Of a stretch of 36,064 nucleotides of DNA, positions 15,821 through 23,854 are shown in pieces. Source of the DNA: Leptolinea sp. UBA5203 (lineage in GTDB: Bacteria; Chloroflexota; Anaerolineae; Anaerolineales; Anaerolineaceae). The stretch lies in the NCBI GenBank assembly GCA_002412765.1, contig DHVR01000009.1, positions 1-36,064 of the forward strand, in the 5' to 3' direction. The notes under the pieces were generated by a model. It saw only the letters and a program-made list of their open reading frames with translations. It did not search any database and was not told the DNA's origin. The translations under genes were made by a program, and so were the position numbers. Numbering within the stretch: the stretch's first letter is position 1; each line of letters starts with the position of its first letter.

Positions 15821-16267
15821 ATGACAACAGTACGGGGATGTAATTTACCCGAGGAATTGTATTATCTGGTCGAAAAACACGTTTGGGCAAAGCCATTGGA
15901 TGGCGGCGTCGTGCGCGTAGGCATTACGAGTGTTGCTGGAAAGCTTTCCGGCGGCAAGCTGGCGGCGATTACCGTTAAAGCCAAGAATATTGGGCAGGAA
16001 GTAAAACAAACAAAAAGTCTGGCGACCGTGGAAAGCAGTAAATTCGTTGGTCCAGTTCCCGCTCCTATAACCGGCATCTTGTTAAAAGCGAATGATAAAT
16101 TGGTCAATGATCCCAATTTAGCCGTATCTGATCCGTATGGCGAAGGATGGGTAGCCGAGATGCAAGCCTCCGACTGGGAGTCTGAAAAAGGAATCCTGGT
16201 TACCGGAGCCGAGGGTATCGCTGCTTATCAAGCAAAGCTGGAAGCCGACGGCATTTCCTGTGCATAA
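15821..16267 (+). CDS. lbpA: Lipoate-binding protein (GcvH-like, LbpA type)
   Basis: A 148-residue protein with the GcvH hammerhead fold. The modified lysine is K74 in ATVESSKFVGPVPAP, in the place where GcvH has ESVK. Differences from GcvH (AITVKAKNIGQEVKQTKSL before it and a GEGWVAEMQASDW end) and its neighbours argue for the LbpA class used in sulfane-sulfur oxidation rather than glycine cleavage; no gcvT or gcvP is in the window. A GGAGG-type site lies before the ATG. The lipoate ligase at 21729 could supply its cofactor. Expected role: a lipoyl arm that binds or delivers sulfur and is reduced or oxidised by a disulfide-reductase-like enzyme, here perhaps Isp2. Confidence 0.88.
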   Translation: MTTVRGCNLPEELYYLVEKHVWAKPLDGGVVRVGITSVAGKLSGGKLAAITVKAKNIGQEVKQTKSLATVESSKFVGPVPAPITGILLKANDKLVNDPNLAVSDPYGEGWVAEMQASDWESEKGILVTGAEGIAAYQAKLEADGISCA

Positions 16268-16273
16268 ACCCTA

Positions 16274-16291
16274 AACCGGTAAGCATAGAAT
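16274..16291 (+). repeat. Intergenic motif copy 2 (AACCGGTAAGCATAGAAT)
   Basis: Near-copy of 14675-14693 with one deleted base and few substitutions, again directly after a sulfur-carrier gene. Confidence 0.45.
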
Positions 16292-16332
16292 CTATCCAAT
16301 CCCCACTTCACCTTGGGGAGTTGGTTGATTCT
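16287..16332 (+). other. Long imperfect hairpin between lbpA and the hydrogenase genes
   Basis: AGAATC (16287-16292) pairs with GATTCT (16327-16332), and inside it CCAATCCCC(A) pairs with (T)GGGGAGTTGG. No T-run follows, so it is not a classical terminator. It may protect or process the mRNA and set different levels for the carrier and hydrogenase genes. Confidence 0.55.
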
Positions 16333-16370
16333 GTCTAATAATGAATTGTTCTTGGAATGTGGAGGGAGTT

Positions 16371-17513
16371 ATGGCTGATGACAGTATTTATAATGAAATG
16401 AAAAAAGCTGGAATCTCCCGGCGAAGTTTTCTGAAGTATTGCAGTATGGTGGCGGGTGCAATCGGATTATCGGATGTTCCATTTCTCCAGTTGGAAGGAA
16501 GGAACCTTCTCTCCGGCAGTGTAATGAAACAATCAGGTTACACCCCATCCTTATTGGTCGCCAGGGCATTGGAATCCAAACCAAGAGTCCCGGTGATCTG
16601 GCTGGAACTTCAAGACTGCGCTGGATGCAGCGAGGCATTAACTCGCAGTCAGTCTCCCACCCTTGCAGATCTGGTGCTGAGTAAGATAACCATAGAATAT
16701 CATGAAACGCTCTCAGCGGCAGCCGGTTTTCAGGCAGAAGAAGCAAAAATAGCTGCTATGAAGAAATATGCCGGTCAATATATATTGGTGGTAGAAGGTA
16801 GTGTGTCTCCTAAAGATGGTGGAATTTATTGCACCATTGGCGGTCGAAGTTCATTGGATATTTTGCAGGAAGCAGCAGCAGGGGCAGCCGCAATTATTGC
16901 GACAGGCAACTGTGCTGCGTATGGCGGGCTGCCCAAAGCAAAGCCCAATCCTACGGGCGCTATGGGGGTTGCAGAGTTGATCACCGACAAGCCGATTATT
17001 AATATCCCCGGTTGTCCGGCGATTCCGGAAGTGTTCACCGGTGTCGTTGCCCATTTTCTCGTTTTTGGAACAATCCCTGAATTGGATGATCTTAAACGCC
17101 CCAAAGTGTTCTACGGAAACACGATCCATGATCGGTGTTTACGCAGACCCTTTTATGATGCCGGTAAGTATGCTAACTCCTTTGATGATGAGGGCGCAAA
17201 AAAAGGGTGGTGCCTGTATAAGCTGGGCTGTAAAGGACCGACAACCTATAACTCCTGTGCGACCTTGAAATGGAGCGGTGGTTTATCCTTCCCAGTTCAA
17301 TCCGGACATCCCTGCCTGGGCTGCTCCGAACCCAATTTCTGGGACGGTGGTGGATTCTATCAAGGACAATCTGCTCCCCTTGATCGACCTGCAGGCAGTA
17401 TTGCTGCTGCAGCCGCGGGCGCAGGTGCAGCTATCGGTTTAGGTATGGCACTGGCAAATCAATCCAAGAAAAAGAAAGCACACCTGGACGAGCATTCCGA
17501 GAAAAAGGAATAG
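16371..17513 (+). CDS. hynS: [NiFe] hydrogenase small subunit, Isp type (group 1)
   Basis: A 380-residue Fe-S subunit. A twin-arginine signal (SRRSFLKYC, residues 16-24) exports it with the large subunit. The proximal cluster motif is CAGC (C83, C86) in LELQDCAGCSEALTRS, then GGRS, GNCAAYGG, PGCPAIPE, the distal-cluster His/Cys (NTIHDRC), and the medial-cluster region SGHPCLGCSEPNFWD. A C-terminal Ala/Gly hydrophobic helix plus Lys-rich tail (about 343-380) should anchor it in the membrane. The frame opens at 16341, but ATG 16371 follows GGAGGGAG and puts the RR motif near the N terminus. Gene order small subunit-Isp1-Isp2-large subunit is the signature of Isp-type hydrogenases. Confidence 0.93.
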   Translation: MADDSIYNEMKKAGISRRSFLKYCSMVAGAIGLSDVPFLQLEGRNLLSGSVMKQSGYTPSLLVARALESKPRVPVIWLELQDCAGCSEALTRSQSPTLADLVLSKITIEYHETLSAAAGFQAEEAKIAAMKKYAGQYILVVEGSVSPKDGGIYCTIGGRSSLDILQEAAAGAAAIIATGNCAAYGGLPKAKPNPTGAMGVAELITDKPIINIPGCPAIPEVFTGVVAHFLVFGTIPELDDLKRPKVFYGNTIHDRCLRRPFYDAGKYANSFDDEGAKKGWCLYKLGCKGPTTYNSCATLKWSGGLSFPVQSGHPCLGCSEPNFWDGGGFYQGQSAPLDRPAGSIAAAAAGAGAAIGLGMALANQSKKKKAHLDEHSEKKE

Positions 17514-17522
17514 GAGGTCATG

Positions 17523-18200
17523 ATGAATTGGACAGAAATTCTTACCTTTGCACGCGGCCCATTTTTTCAGGTGGCTTTGCTGGTCTTTATTGCGGGGATG
17601 TCCTATCGATTGATCCGGGTAATTTTCCTTGGATGGAGCAAGGATAAAGTCCCTGCCAAAGGCAGCAAATTTGGCGGCGCTGTTTCCTCCTTTTTACGGG
17701 GAATTGTTATCTGGCCGTTTGTTCCCTGGCAAAAGAATACCTTTACCAAAAACCCGGTGATTTATTTGGCGGGCGGTTTGTTCCATCTGGGATTGTTTGT
17801 CATTTTGATTCTGGGCGGCGCCCATATGCTGGTATGGAAGAGTTTATTGGGATTTGGCTGGCCAACCCTGCCGCTTCCCATCGTCGATTGGTTTGCTACG
17901 GTCACTATCGTTGCTATGATGGTTTTGTTTATCAATCGCTTGATTAATCCGGTTTTGAAGCTCATCTCCGGTCCGGCAGAATGGATCAATTTGTTGGTCG
18001 TCTTTGTCCCCATGATCAGCGGCTACATCATGACCCATCATCTGTGGTTTCGCTATGAAGTGATTTACAGCATTCATATGCTGGCAGTGGATGTATTGTT
18101 GATTTGGATTCCCATGAGCCGCATTTCTCACTTCATGTTCTATTTCTTCTCCAAAGCGATTCACGGCGCTGATTTTGGCAAACGAGCAGTTAACCCTTAA
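17523..18200 (+). CDS. isp1: Isp1: cytochrome b-type membrane subunit (NarI/DsrM-like)
   Basis: A 225-residue membrane protein with about five hydrophobic segments of the NarI-like type. Candidate haem b ligands are His in FHLGLF, GAHML, YSIHML and RISHFM. It should take electrons from the periplasmic hydrogenase and pass them to the quinone pool or to Isp2 on the cytoplasmic side. ATGs at 17520 and 17523 are both possible; 17523 is 5 bases after GGAGG and is preferred. It directly follows the small-subunit gene (9 bases) and precedes Isp2 by 12 bases. DsrM and HdrE are close relatives, but the flanking hydrogenase genes settle the assignment. Confidence 0.9.
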   Translation: MNWTEILTFARGPFFQVALLVFIAGMSYRLIRVIFLGWSKDKVPAKGSKFGGAVSSFLRGIVIWPFVPWQKNTFTKNPVIYLAGGLFHLGLFVILILGGAHMLVWKSLLGFGWPTLPLPIVDWFATVTIVAMMVLFINRLINPVLKLISGPAEWINLLVVFVPMISGYIMTHHLWFRYEVIYSIHMLAVDVLLIWIPMSRISHFMFYFFSKAIHGADFGKRAVNP

Positions 18201-18212
18201 AGGAGGCTGAGC

Positions 18213-19472
18213 ATGCAAACCCAAATTGTGATGGATACATTTGTAAAAGAGACGGGTGGATATGCCGCCTCGCAGCTCGAAGCCTGTACGCGCTGTGGTA
18301 TTTGTGCAGAAGCCTGTCATTTTTACCAGGCAACGGGCAACCCGGAATTTGCTCCGGTTTGGAAAATTGAACTGCTGAAACGAGCTTATGAACAGCGCTT
18401 TACTTTCTCCGGGAAAATTAAGCTTGCTTTAGGCATTGAGAAACCCATCAATGATCAAGATCTTAAGGATTTCAGCAAAATCGTCTATGAAGCCTGTACT
18501 ATGTGCAACAAATGCTCCATGGTTTGCCCGATGGGCATCCAACTTGGACCGTTGATTCATGAAGTGCGTACTGCCTTCTCCAATGCGGGGCTGGTTCCGG
18601 ATGATTTGATGGCTGCGGTAAATAAACAGGTTGAAGAAGGCAGTCCACTGGGTGTTACGGATGATGTCTTTGCAGACCGCATAGAATGGGTGGCCGATGA
18701 ATGGGAAGTGGAAGTGCCTGTGGATAAGAAGGACGCGGATACCCTGGTGGTCTTCAGTTCGATTGAGATCATGAAATTCCCTGAAAATATCGCTGCCATT
18801 GCCAAGATTCTCAATACAGCCGGTGAAAACTGGACCCTCAGTTCCAAAGGCCGTGAAGTGGTTAACTTTGGCTTCTATGAAGGCAGCCTGGACCGTACCA
18901 AAGCTTTCATGCAGAAATTATTTGATGCCGTGAAAGAATTAGGCGTTAAAAAGCTGGTGGTAACGGAATGCGGACATGCTTACGATGCCCTGCGCTGGAC
19001 TTCCTATAACATCATGGAGGTTCCTGTTGGTCTCGAAATTACCCACATTGCCGGTCTGATTGGCGAGTATGTTGCCAAGGGTCGCATCAAGCTGAAAGCG
19101 AATGTTCTTCAAGACGGGGTGGTTACTTTCCATGATGCCTGCAAGATTCAACGCCGCGGCGGACACATTCAGGAGCCCAGAACAGTGTTGAACATCCTGG
19201 CAGGGGATTCCTTCCATGAAATGTCACCCAGCAAGGAAGAATCAGTTTGTTGCGGCGGCGGCGGTGGGGTGATTGCCATCAAGAGTGCTGACCCGGTACG
19301 CTATGCAGCTTTTGGGTTAAAAATCGGACAAATGAATAAAATCGGTGCCAAAACGGTTGTTATGGCCTGTTCGAATTGTCGCTTGCAATTTACTGACTGC
19401 GTGCAGCATTTCAATCTGGATTGGAAAGTTGCCGGTCTCAGTCAGATCGTTGCAGATGCATTAGAGGAATAA
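18213..19472 (+). CDS. isp2: Isp2: HdrD/DsrK-like Fe-S subunit
   Basis: A 419-residue cytoplasmic subunit. Two 4Fe-4S clusters are encoded near the N terminus (CTRCGICAEAC, C25-C35; CTMCNKCSMVCP, C95-C105). The first CCG-like region is degenerate, leaving a single Cys (C253 in TECGHAY). The second CCG domain is complete: C310 (HDACK), C346-C347 (CCGGGGG) and C386/C389 (ACSNC), the ligand set that binds the noncubane cluster reducing disulfides in heterodisulfide reductase. It should receive electrons from Isp1 and act on a disulfide or sulfane substrate. AGGAGG lies before the ATG. With lbpA in the same unit, a lipoyl disulfide is an attractive substrate, but this is inference. Confidence 0.9.
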   Translation: MQTQIVMDTFVKETGGYAASQLEACTRCGICAEACHFYQATGNPEFAPVWKIELLKRAYEQRFTFSGKIKLALGIEKPINDQDLKDFSKIVYEACTMCNKCSMVCPMGIQLGPLIHEVRTAFSNAGLVPDDLMAAVNKQVEEGSPLGVTDDVFADRIEWVADEWEVEVPVDKKDADTLVVFSSIEIMKFPENIAAIAKILNTAGENWTLSSKGREVVNFGFYEGSLDRTKAFMQKLFDAVKELGVKKLVVTECGHAYDALRWTSYNIMEVPVGLEITHIAGLIGEYVAKGRIKLKANVLQDGVVTFHDACKIQRRGGHIQEPRTVLNILAGDSFHEMSPSKEESVCCGGGGGVIAIKSADPVRYAAFGLKIGQMNKIGAKTVVMACSNCRLQFTDCVQHFNLDWKVAGLSQIVADALEE

Positions 19473-19482
19473 GGAGGAACCG

Positions 19483-21222
19483 ATGGCAGAAAGAATTGTA
19501 ATTGATCCAATCACCCGCATTGAAGGGCATCTGCGGATTGAAGCCTCATTGGATGACACCAACACGATCTCGGAGGCCTATTCCTCTGGCACGATGGTGC
19601 GCGGCATGGAAAAAATTATGGTGGGTCGGGATCCCCGTGAAGCATGGGCCTTTGCCCAACGAGCTTGCGGTGTATGCACCACAGCCCACTCCTTCGCTTC
19701 CATTCGTTCGGTGGAAGATGCGCTTAACATCAAAATCCCCAAGGCTGCCAACCTGATCCGCAATTTGATGATTGCCCAACAATATGTGCATGATCATGTG
19801 ATGCATTTCTATCATCTGCATGCGCTGGATTGGGTGGATGTAGTTTCCTGCTTAGGTGCCGACCCCAATGTAACCGCCAGTATCCAGCAATCCATTTCTC
19901 CCTGGCACAATGCTTCACCCGCCTATTTTGCCAAAGTGAAAAGCCAGGTACAGGGGATTGTAGATAGCGGCCAATTATCTATTTTCGCGAATGCTTATTG
20001 GGGACACCCAGCTTACAAATTGCCCCCGGAAGTAAATTTACTGGCCGTTGCACATTATTTGGAAGCCCTGGATTGGCAGCGAGATGCCACCAAGATTCAT
20101 ACCATCTTTGGCGGCAAAAATCCTCATCCCAATTTTGTGGTGGGCGGCATTCCCATGCCGATTGATTTGAACAGTGATACGGCCTTGAATGCAGAGCGCC
20201 TTTCCATTATCAGTGATTCGATCGATAAGATGATTGAATTTGTGGATCAGGTTTATATCCCCGATTTGATGGCCATTGCCCCTTACTATTTAGAATACGG
20301 AGCGATTGGCGAGGGTCTGGGTAATTTCCTCACCTGGGGAGAATTCCCCGGGGAAGATAACCGTGATACCTCGAAGTTCCTGGTACCGCGGGCTGTCATC
20401 CTCAATCGCGATCTGGGGAATATCATCGAACCGGACCCCAATGATTTTGCAAAAATGAAGGAATACATTGATCGTTCCTGGTATAGCTACAAGGATGGGG
20501 ATAAAGCCGGGTTACATCCATGGCAAGGGGAAACCGAGTTTAATTACACCGGCCCCAAACCACCCTATGAGTATCTGGATGTGGATAAGAAGTATTCCTG
20601 GCTGAAGGCTCCACGCTGGAATGATACCCCCATGGAAGTCGGACCTTTGGCTCGTGTTCTGGCTATGTATGCGAAAGGCCATGCTCAGACCGTAGATTTA
20701 ACCAATATGGTTTTGAAGACGCTGGGTGTTCCGATCACCGCAGTGTTTTCCACCCTGGGGCGCACCGCTGCCAGAGCCATTGAGACCAAGGTCTTCGCGG
20801 ATTCGATGCGAATTATCTACAATGATCTGGTAGCTGAAATCAAAGCCGGAAACACAGACACCTTTAATGGCGATATGTGGGAACCCAGCACCTGGCCATC
20901 CCACGCACAGGGATTTGGATTCATGGAAGCTCCGCGTGGTGCCCTGGGTCACTGGATTGTGATTAACAACCGCAAAGTTGAAAACTATCAGATGGTGGTG
21001 CCAACCACCTGGAATGGATCCCCCCGGGATCATCAAGGTCTGCCTGGGGCTTATGAAGCCTCGCTGGTGGGGACAAAACTCGCAAAACCAGAATGGCCGC
21101 TGGAAATTTTACGGACCATCCATTCCTTTGACCCCTGTATGGCTTGTGCTATCCATATGGTGGACGCCAAAGGGAATGATTTGGGTGAGGCGGCGATCGG
21201 TTTCAATGTGTGTGTGAAGTAG
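19483..21222 (+). CDS. hynL: [NiFe] hydrogenase large subunit (group 1, Isp type)
   Basis: A 579-residue catalytic subunit. The Ni-Fe ligands are present as RACGVCTTAH (C62, C65) and DPCMACAIH (C552, C555). The N-terminal DPITRIEGHLR provides the conserved Glu. A 21-residue tail follows His558 (MVDAKGND...) and should be cut off by the maturation protease after nickel insertion. It has no signal peptide and travels with the Tat-exported small subunit. It reversibly oxidises H2 on the outer face of the membrane. AAGGAGG precedes the ATG by 7 bases or so. The cyanide/nickel assembly genes hypA-F are not in the window and must be elsewhere. Confidence 0.96.
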   Translation: MAERIVIDPITRIEGHLRIEASLDDTNTISEAYSSGTMVRGMEKIMVGRDPREAWAFAQRACGVCTTAHSFASIRSVEDALNIKIPKAANLIRNLMIAQQYVHDHVMHFYHLHALDWVDVVSCLGADPNVTASIQQSISPWHNASPAYFAKVKSQVQGIVDSGQLSIFANAYWGHPAYKLPPEVNLLAVAHYLEALDWQRDATKIHTIFGGKNPHPNFVVGGIPMPIDLNSDTALNAERLSIISDSIDKMIEFVDQVYIPDLMAIAPYYLEYGAIGEGLGNFLTWGEFPGEDNRDTSKFLVPRAVILNRDLGNIIEPDPNDFAKMKEYIDRSWYSYKDGDKAGLHPWQGETEFNYTGPKPPYEYLDVDKKYSWLKAPRWNDTPMEVGPLARVLAMYAKGHAQTVDLTNMVLKTLGVPITAVFSTLGRTAARAIETKVFADSMRIIYNDLVAEIKAGNTDTFNGDMWEPSTWPSHAQGFGFMEAPRGALGHWIVINNRKVENYQMVVPTTWNGSPRDHQGLPGAYEASLVGTKLAKPEWPLEILRTIHSFDPCMACAIHMVDAKGNDLGEAAIGFNVCVK

Positions 21223-21225
21223 GCT

Positions 21226-21705
21226 ATGCGTATGAAGGCAAATCGAAAAGTCATCATGGGCTTGGGGAATACCTTGAATTGTGATGAGGGATTGGGCGTT
21301 CATTTGCTAAAACAACTGGACGCCCAGTTGTCCAACCTAGTCGAGGTGGAATTATTGGATGGTGGGGTATTGGGGTTAAATCTTTTACCCATCGTCGAAG
21401 ATTGCAGCCATCTTTTAGTGCTGGATGCCATTGATGCCGGAAAAACACCTGGCACTGTGATTGAACTGACCAGAGATCAGATTCCTTTATATGCTGGGGT
21501 GAAATTATCCCAACATCAGATAACTTTTCAAGAGGTTCTGGGATTGGCCAATATCCGCAGCATGTTACCTGAAAATCTGCATATGATAGGGATTCAACCG
21601 GCTGATCTATCTATCGGTGTAGAGATGAGCCGGGTGGTTCTGGATGCCTTCCCGGATGCCTTGGCAAAGACGCATATTTTGCTAAAAAAGTGGGGACTAC
21701 TTTAA
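21226..21705 (+). CDS. Hydrogenase maturation protease
   Basis: A 159-residue endopeptidase of the HyaD/HybD family, which removes the C-terminal peptide of the large subunit after Ni insertion. Motifs: MGLGNTLNCDEGLGVH at the start (Glu of DEG is a nickel-binding residue), DGGVLGLNLLP, LDAIDAG, and the SQHQ His near residue 91. It starts 3 bases after the large-subunit stop with no strong ribosome site, implying translational coupling. The in-frame ATG at 21232 is a possible alternative start. Its place right after hynL fits a dedicated role. Confidence 0.92.
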   Translation: MRMKANRKVIMGLGNTLNCDEGLGVHLLKQLDAQLSNLVEVELLDGGVLGLNLLPIVEDCSHLLVLDAIDAGKTPGTVIELTRDQIPLYAGVKLSQHQITFQEVLGLANIRSMLPENLHMIGIQPADLSIGVEMSRVVLDAFPDALAKTHILLKKWGLL

Positions 21706-21728
21706 TTATGCCTGGAGAGGATTGAACC

Positions 21729-22775
21729 ATGGACTATTTATATCTGGATGCTGTTTCCTGGCAATACAGCCAGGCCATTTATCATGCGGCTGCGTACCTG
21801 GGTCGGGAGGTGCTGATTTTACTGCGCCCCTCTACACCTTATGTATGCATTGGGTATCATCAGGATGCTCAACAGGAAATTGACCTCGATTTTGCCGCGG
21901 CGAATGGAATCCCTATATTTCGTCGGGAAGTTGGTGGTGGGGCTGTTTACCTGGATGGAGATCAATTATTTTTCCAATTGATTGTTCGTAAAGATAATCC
22001 AGCCGTCCCGGCAAAAATCACGGAATTTTATCAGAAATTCTTACAGCCGGTGATTGATACCTACCATCAATTTGGAGTGAATGCAGAGTATAAGCCGGTC
22101 AACGATATTATTGTCAACGGTAGGAAAATCTCAGGTACCGGGGCCGCCCAGATCGAAGATATGATGATTTTAGTGGGTAACTTTTTGCAGGACTTTAATT
22201 TTGAGATGATGTCAAAAGTGATCCGCGTACCCGATGAGAAATTCAGGGACAAAGTTTTCAAAACCATGAGCGAAAATTTGACTACTTTTCTGCGCGAAAC
22301 CGGATCCATCCCATCCAATGATGATCTGGCCGCAGATTTGCTTCCCCACTATGAAGCCTTGTTTGGAAAAATGGAAGCCAAGAAGCTGGATGCAGAGTTA
22401 GTTCAAAAAGCCGAAGAGATCTTGGTAGAAATGAATACTCCCGCATGGCTGCTGGCAAATGACCGCCGCAGACCGGATTCTTCCCAGGTTAAGATTGCTG
22501 AGGGAGTATTCGTAATGCAGAAAATGGTCAAGACGCCGGGCGGGTTAATTCGAATTACCGCGGTGAATAAAGAAGGCATTCTTCAGGATGTGCATATCTC
22601 CGGTGATTTTTTCTTCTTTCCTGCAGCCAGCCTGGAATTGCTGGAGCAGGCTCTGGATGGGGTATCAGTGGATAGCCTGTCTGTGAATACTGTGGTTGAA
22701 GAATTCTATCGACAACATAAGGTGGAATCACCGGGTGTGACGCCACAGGATTTTGCCCAATTACTAACTGCCTAA
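21729..22775 (+). CDS. lplA: Lipoate-protein ligase, LplA-LplB two-domain type
   Basis: A 348-residue enzyme that activates lipoate with ATP and attaches it to a lysine. The ligase domain shows RREVGGGAVYLD (residues 65-76) and the catalytic Lys in NGRKISGTGAAQ (K133). A C-terminal accessory domain follows (about 250-340, KTPGGLIRITAVNKEG and FFFPAASLELLEQAL). In sHdr clusters a comparable ligase (sLpl(AB)) serves LbpA; LbpA lies 5.5 kb upstream in the same transcription unit, so this is the probable target. No lipoate synthase gene is in the window, so lipoate may be scavenged or made elsewhere. GGAGAGGA lies before the ATG. The gene ends the unit, with a strong hairpin terminator. Confidence 0.9.
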   Translation: MDYLYLDAVSWQYSQAIYHAAAYLGREVLILLRPSTPYVCIGYHQDAQQEIDLDFAAANGIPIFRREVGGGAVYLDGDQLFFQLIVRKDNPAVPAKITEFYQKFLQPVIDTYHQFGVNAEYKPVNDIIVNGRKISGTGAAQIEDMMILVGNFLQDFNFEMMSKVIRVPDEKFRDKVFKTMSENLTTFLRETGSIPSNDDLAADLLPHYEALFGKMEAKKLDAELVQKAEEILVEMNTPAWLLANDRRRPDSSQVKIAEGVFVMQKMVKTPGGLIRITAVNKEGILQDVHISGDFFFFPAASLELLEQALDGVSVDSLSVNTVVEEFYRQHKVESPGVTPQDFAQLLTA

Positions 22776-22780
22776 AATAT

Positions 22781-22816
22781 AAAACGATCCAGTTGCACCT
22801 AGAACTGGGTCGTTTT
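22781..22816 (+). terminator. Rho-independent terminator ending the hydrogenase-sulfur unit
   Basis: AAAACGATCCAGTT (22781-22794) pairs with AACTGGGTCGTTTT (22803-22816) over 14 bp with one G-T pair and an 8-base loop. The T-rich arm acts as the release tract, and it can also work on the minus strand. Confidence 0.8.
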
Positions 22817-23189
22817 GTGTCACTTTCCAGAAAAGAACAGCTCATTCTTTATCTATTAAAATAGCACCTAATCATCATTCTACCTAAATTGTCTCTATTG
22901 CATAACTTTATGTAAAACCCAAAAAAAATGGTTTTACGATGCAGAAACTAAAAATAAGAAAACACGGAAATTATTCGTGGGTTGTTTTTACAGTGCATAT
23001 TGTTAGATCTGCTAGGTATTTCAGATAGAAGTCATTATCTTGTGGATTAAGGTTTATAATCAGTGCGCACATCTCCACTGGATCGTGTGTCAATTATTTT
23101 TGTTTCAGATTCCTTCGTGAGGTGATTTTGTTCGATGTTGGGATTATAAAATCACATGATTCGAGAAAGGTTTAATTTATTCAAGGACT
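22817..23189. other. Intergenic stretch with a stem-loop, no gene seen
   Basis: GTAAAACC (22912-22919) and GGTTTTAC (22930-22937) form an 8-bp stem with an A-rich 10-base loop and no T-run. No ORF with a start signal is visible. It presumably holds the promoter of the DedA-like gene. Confidence 0.45.
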
Positions 23190-23825
23190 ATGGTACTGTC
23201 TGACATTCTTAACTATTTAGATAACTCCATCATCAATCTGGTTTTTTTATCCGGTTTTGCTGATATTCGCTCATGGATTCCATATGGGCTTGTGTTTTTA
23301 TCTACATTCATCGAAGGACCCATTGCAACCCTAACAGCGGCTGCGATATCAGCAACCGGGTTATTGAATCCGGCATGGGTGTTTATTTTCGCAGCCTGGG
23401 GGAATTTAACGGCCGATTTCGGGTACTATCTGATTGGCAGGTTGGGCCGATTTGAAATGATCGCCTGGGTGCTCAAAAAAGTGCATGTTGATCAAAATAA
23501 AATTGACAATTTAAAATCGGTCATTATTAAAAATTCCGCCAAAACCATATTTGTTGCCAAGTTAAGTAATAGTCTGATTGTTCCCATGCTGCTGACGATT
23601 GGCACTGTGCGCATTCCAGTACGGCGCTGGGCACCTGCTTTGATCGCAGGGGAGTTGCTTTGGTCATCCACATTGCTTGTCGCAGGTTATTTTTTTAGTG
23701 ATTCAATTCAAAAGATTGAATCAGGAAGTCATTTCTTGAGCCTGGCAGTCAGCATTCTGTTCGTTATTTTCTTAATATTTTGGCTCCAGCGTAGATTTGG
23801 AAAATTCCCAAATTTTAATGGCTAA
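23190..23825 (+). CDS. DedA/VTT-domain membrane protein
   Basis: A 211-residue membrane protein of the DedA (SNARE-associated, VTT) superfamily, several members of which move polyprenyl-phosphate or phospholipids across the membrane. Visible are FLSTFIEGPIATLTAAAISA, WGNLTADFGYYLIGRLGR (the G-x-x-x-DxxxYxxG pattern) and later AKLSNSLIVPMLLTIG plus a C-terminal membrane segment. AAGGA is only 2 bases before the ATG, so the start is uncertain, but the N-terminal residues fit. It is followed after 29 bases by a GT4 glycosyltransferase gene, which suggests a shared role in cell-envelope lipid or glycan work. Confidence 0.8.
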   Translation: MVLSDILNYLDNSIINLVFLSGFADIRSWIPYGLVFLSTFIEGPIATLTAAAISATGLLNPAWVFIFAAWGNLTADFGYYLIGRLGRFEMIAWVLKKVHVDQNKIDNLKSVIIKNSAKTIFVAKLSNSLIVPMLLTIGTVRIPVRRWAPALIAGELLWSSTLLVAGYFFSDSIQKIESGSHFLSLAVSILFVIFLIFWLQRRFGKFPNFNG

Positions 23826-23854
23826 ATAATTTATTCGTAAATGTACCGGAGACA

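Noticed and set aside
13638..22775. Complete sHdr sulfur-oxidation operon
   Set aside because: Carrier and lipoate genes are present, but no HdrA, HdrC1/B1 or HdrB2-like genes; the only Hdr-like protein is Isp2.
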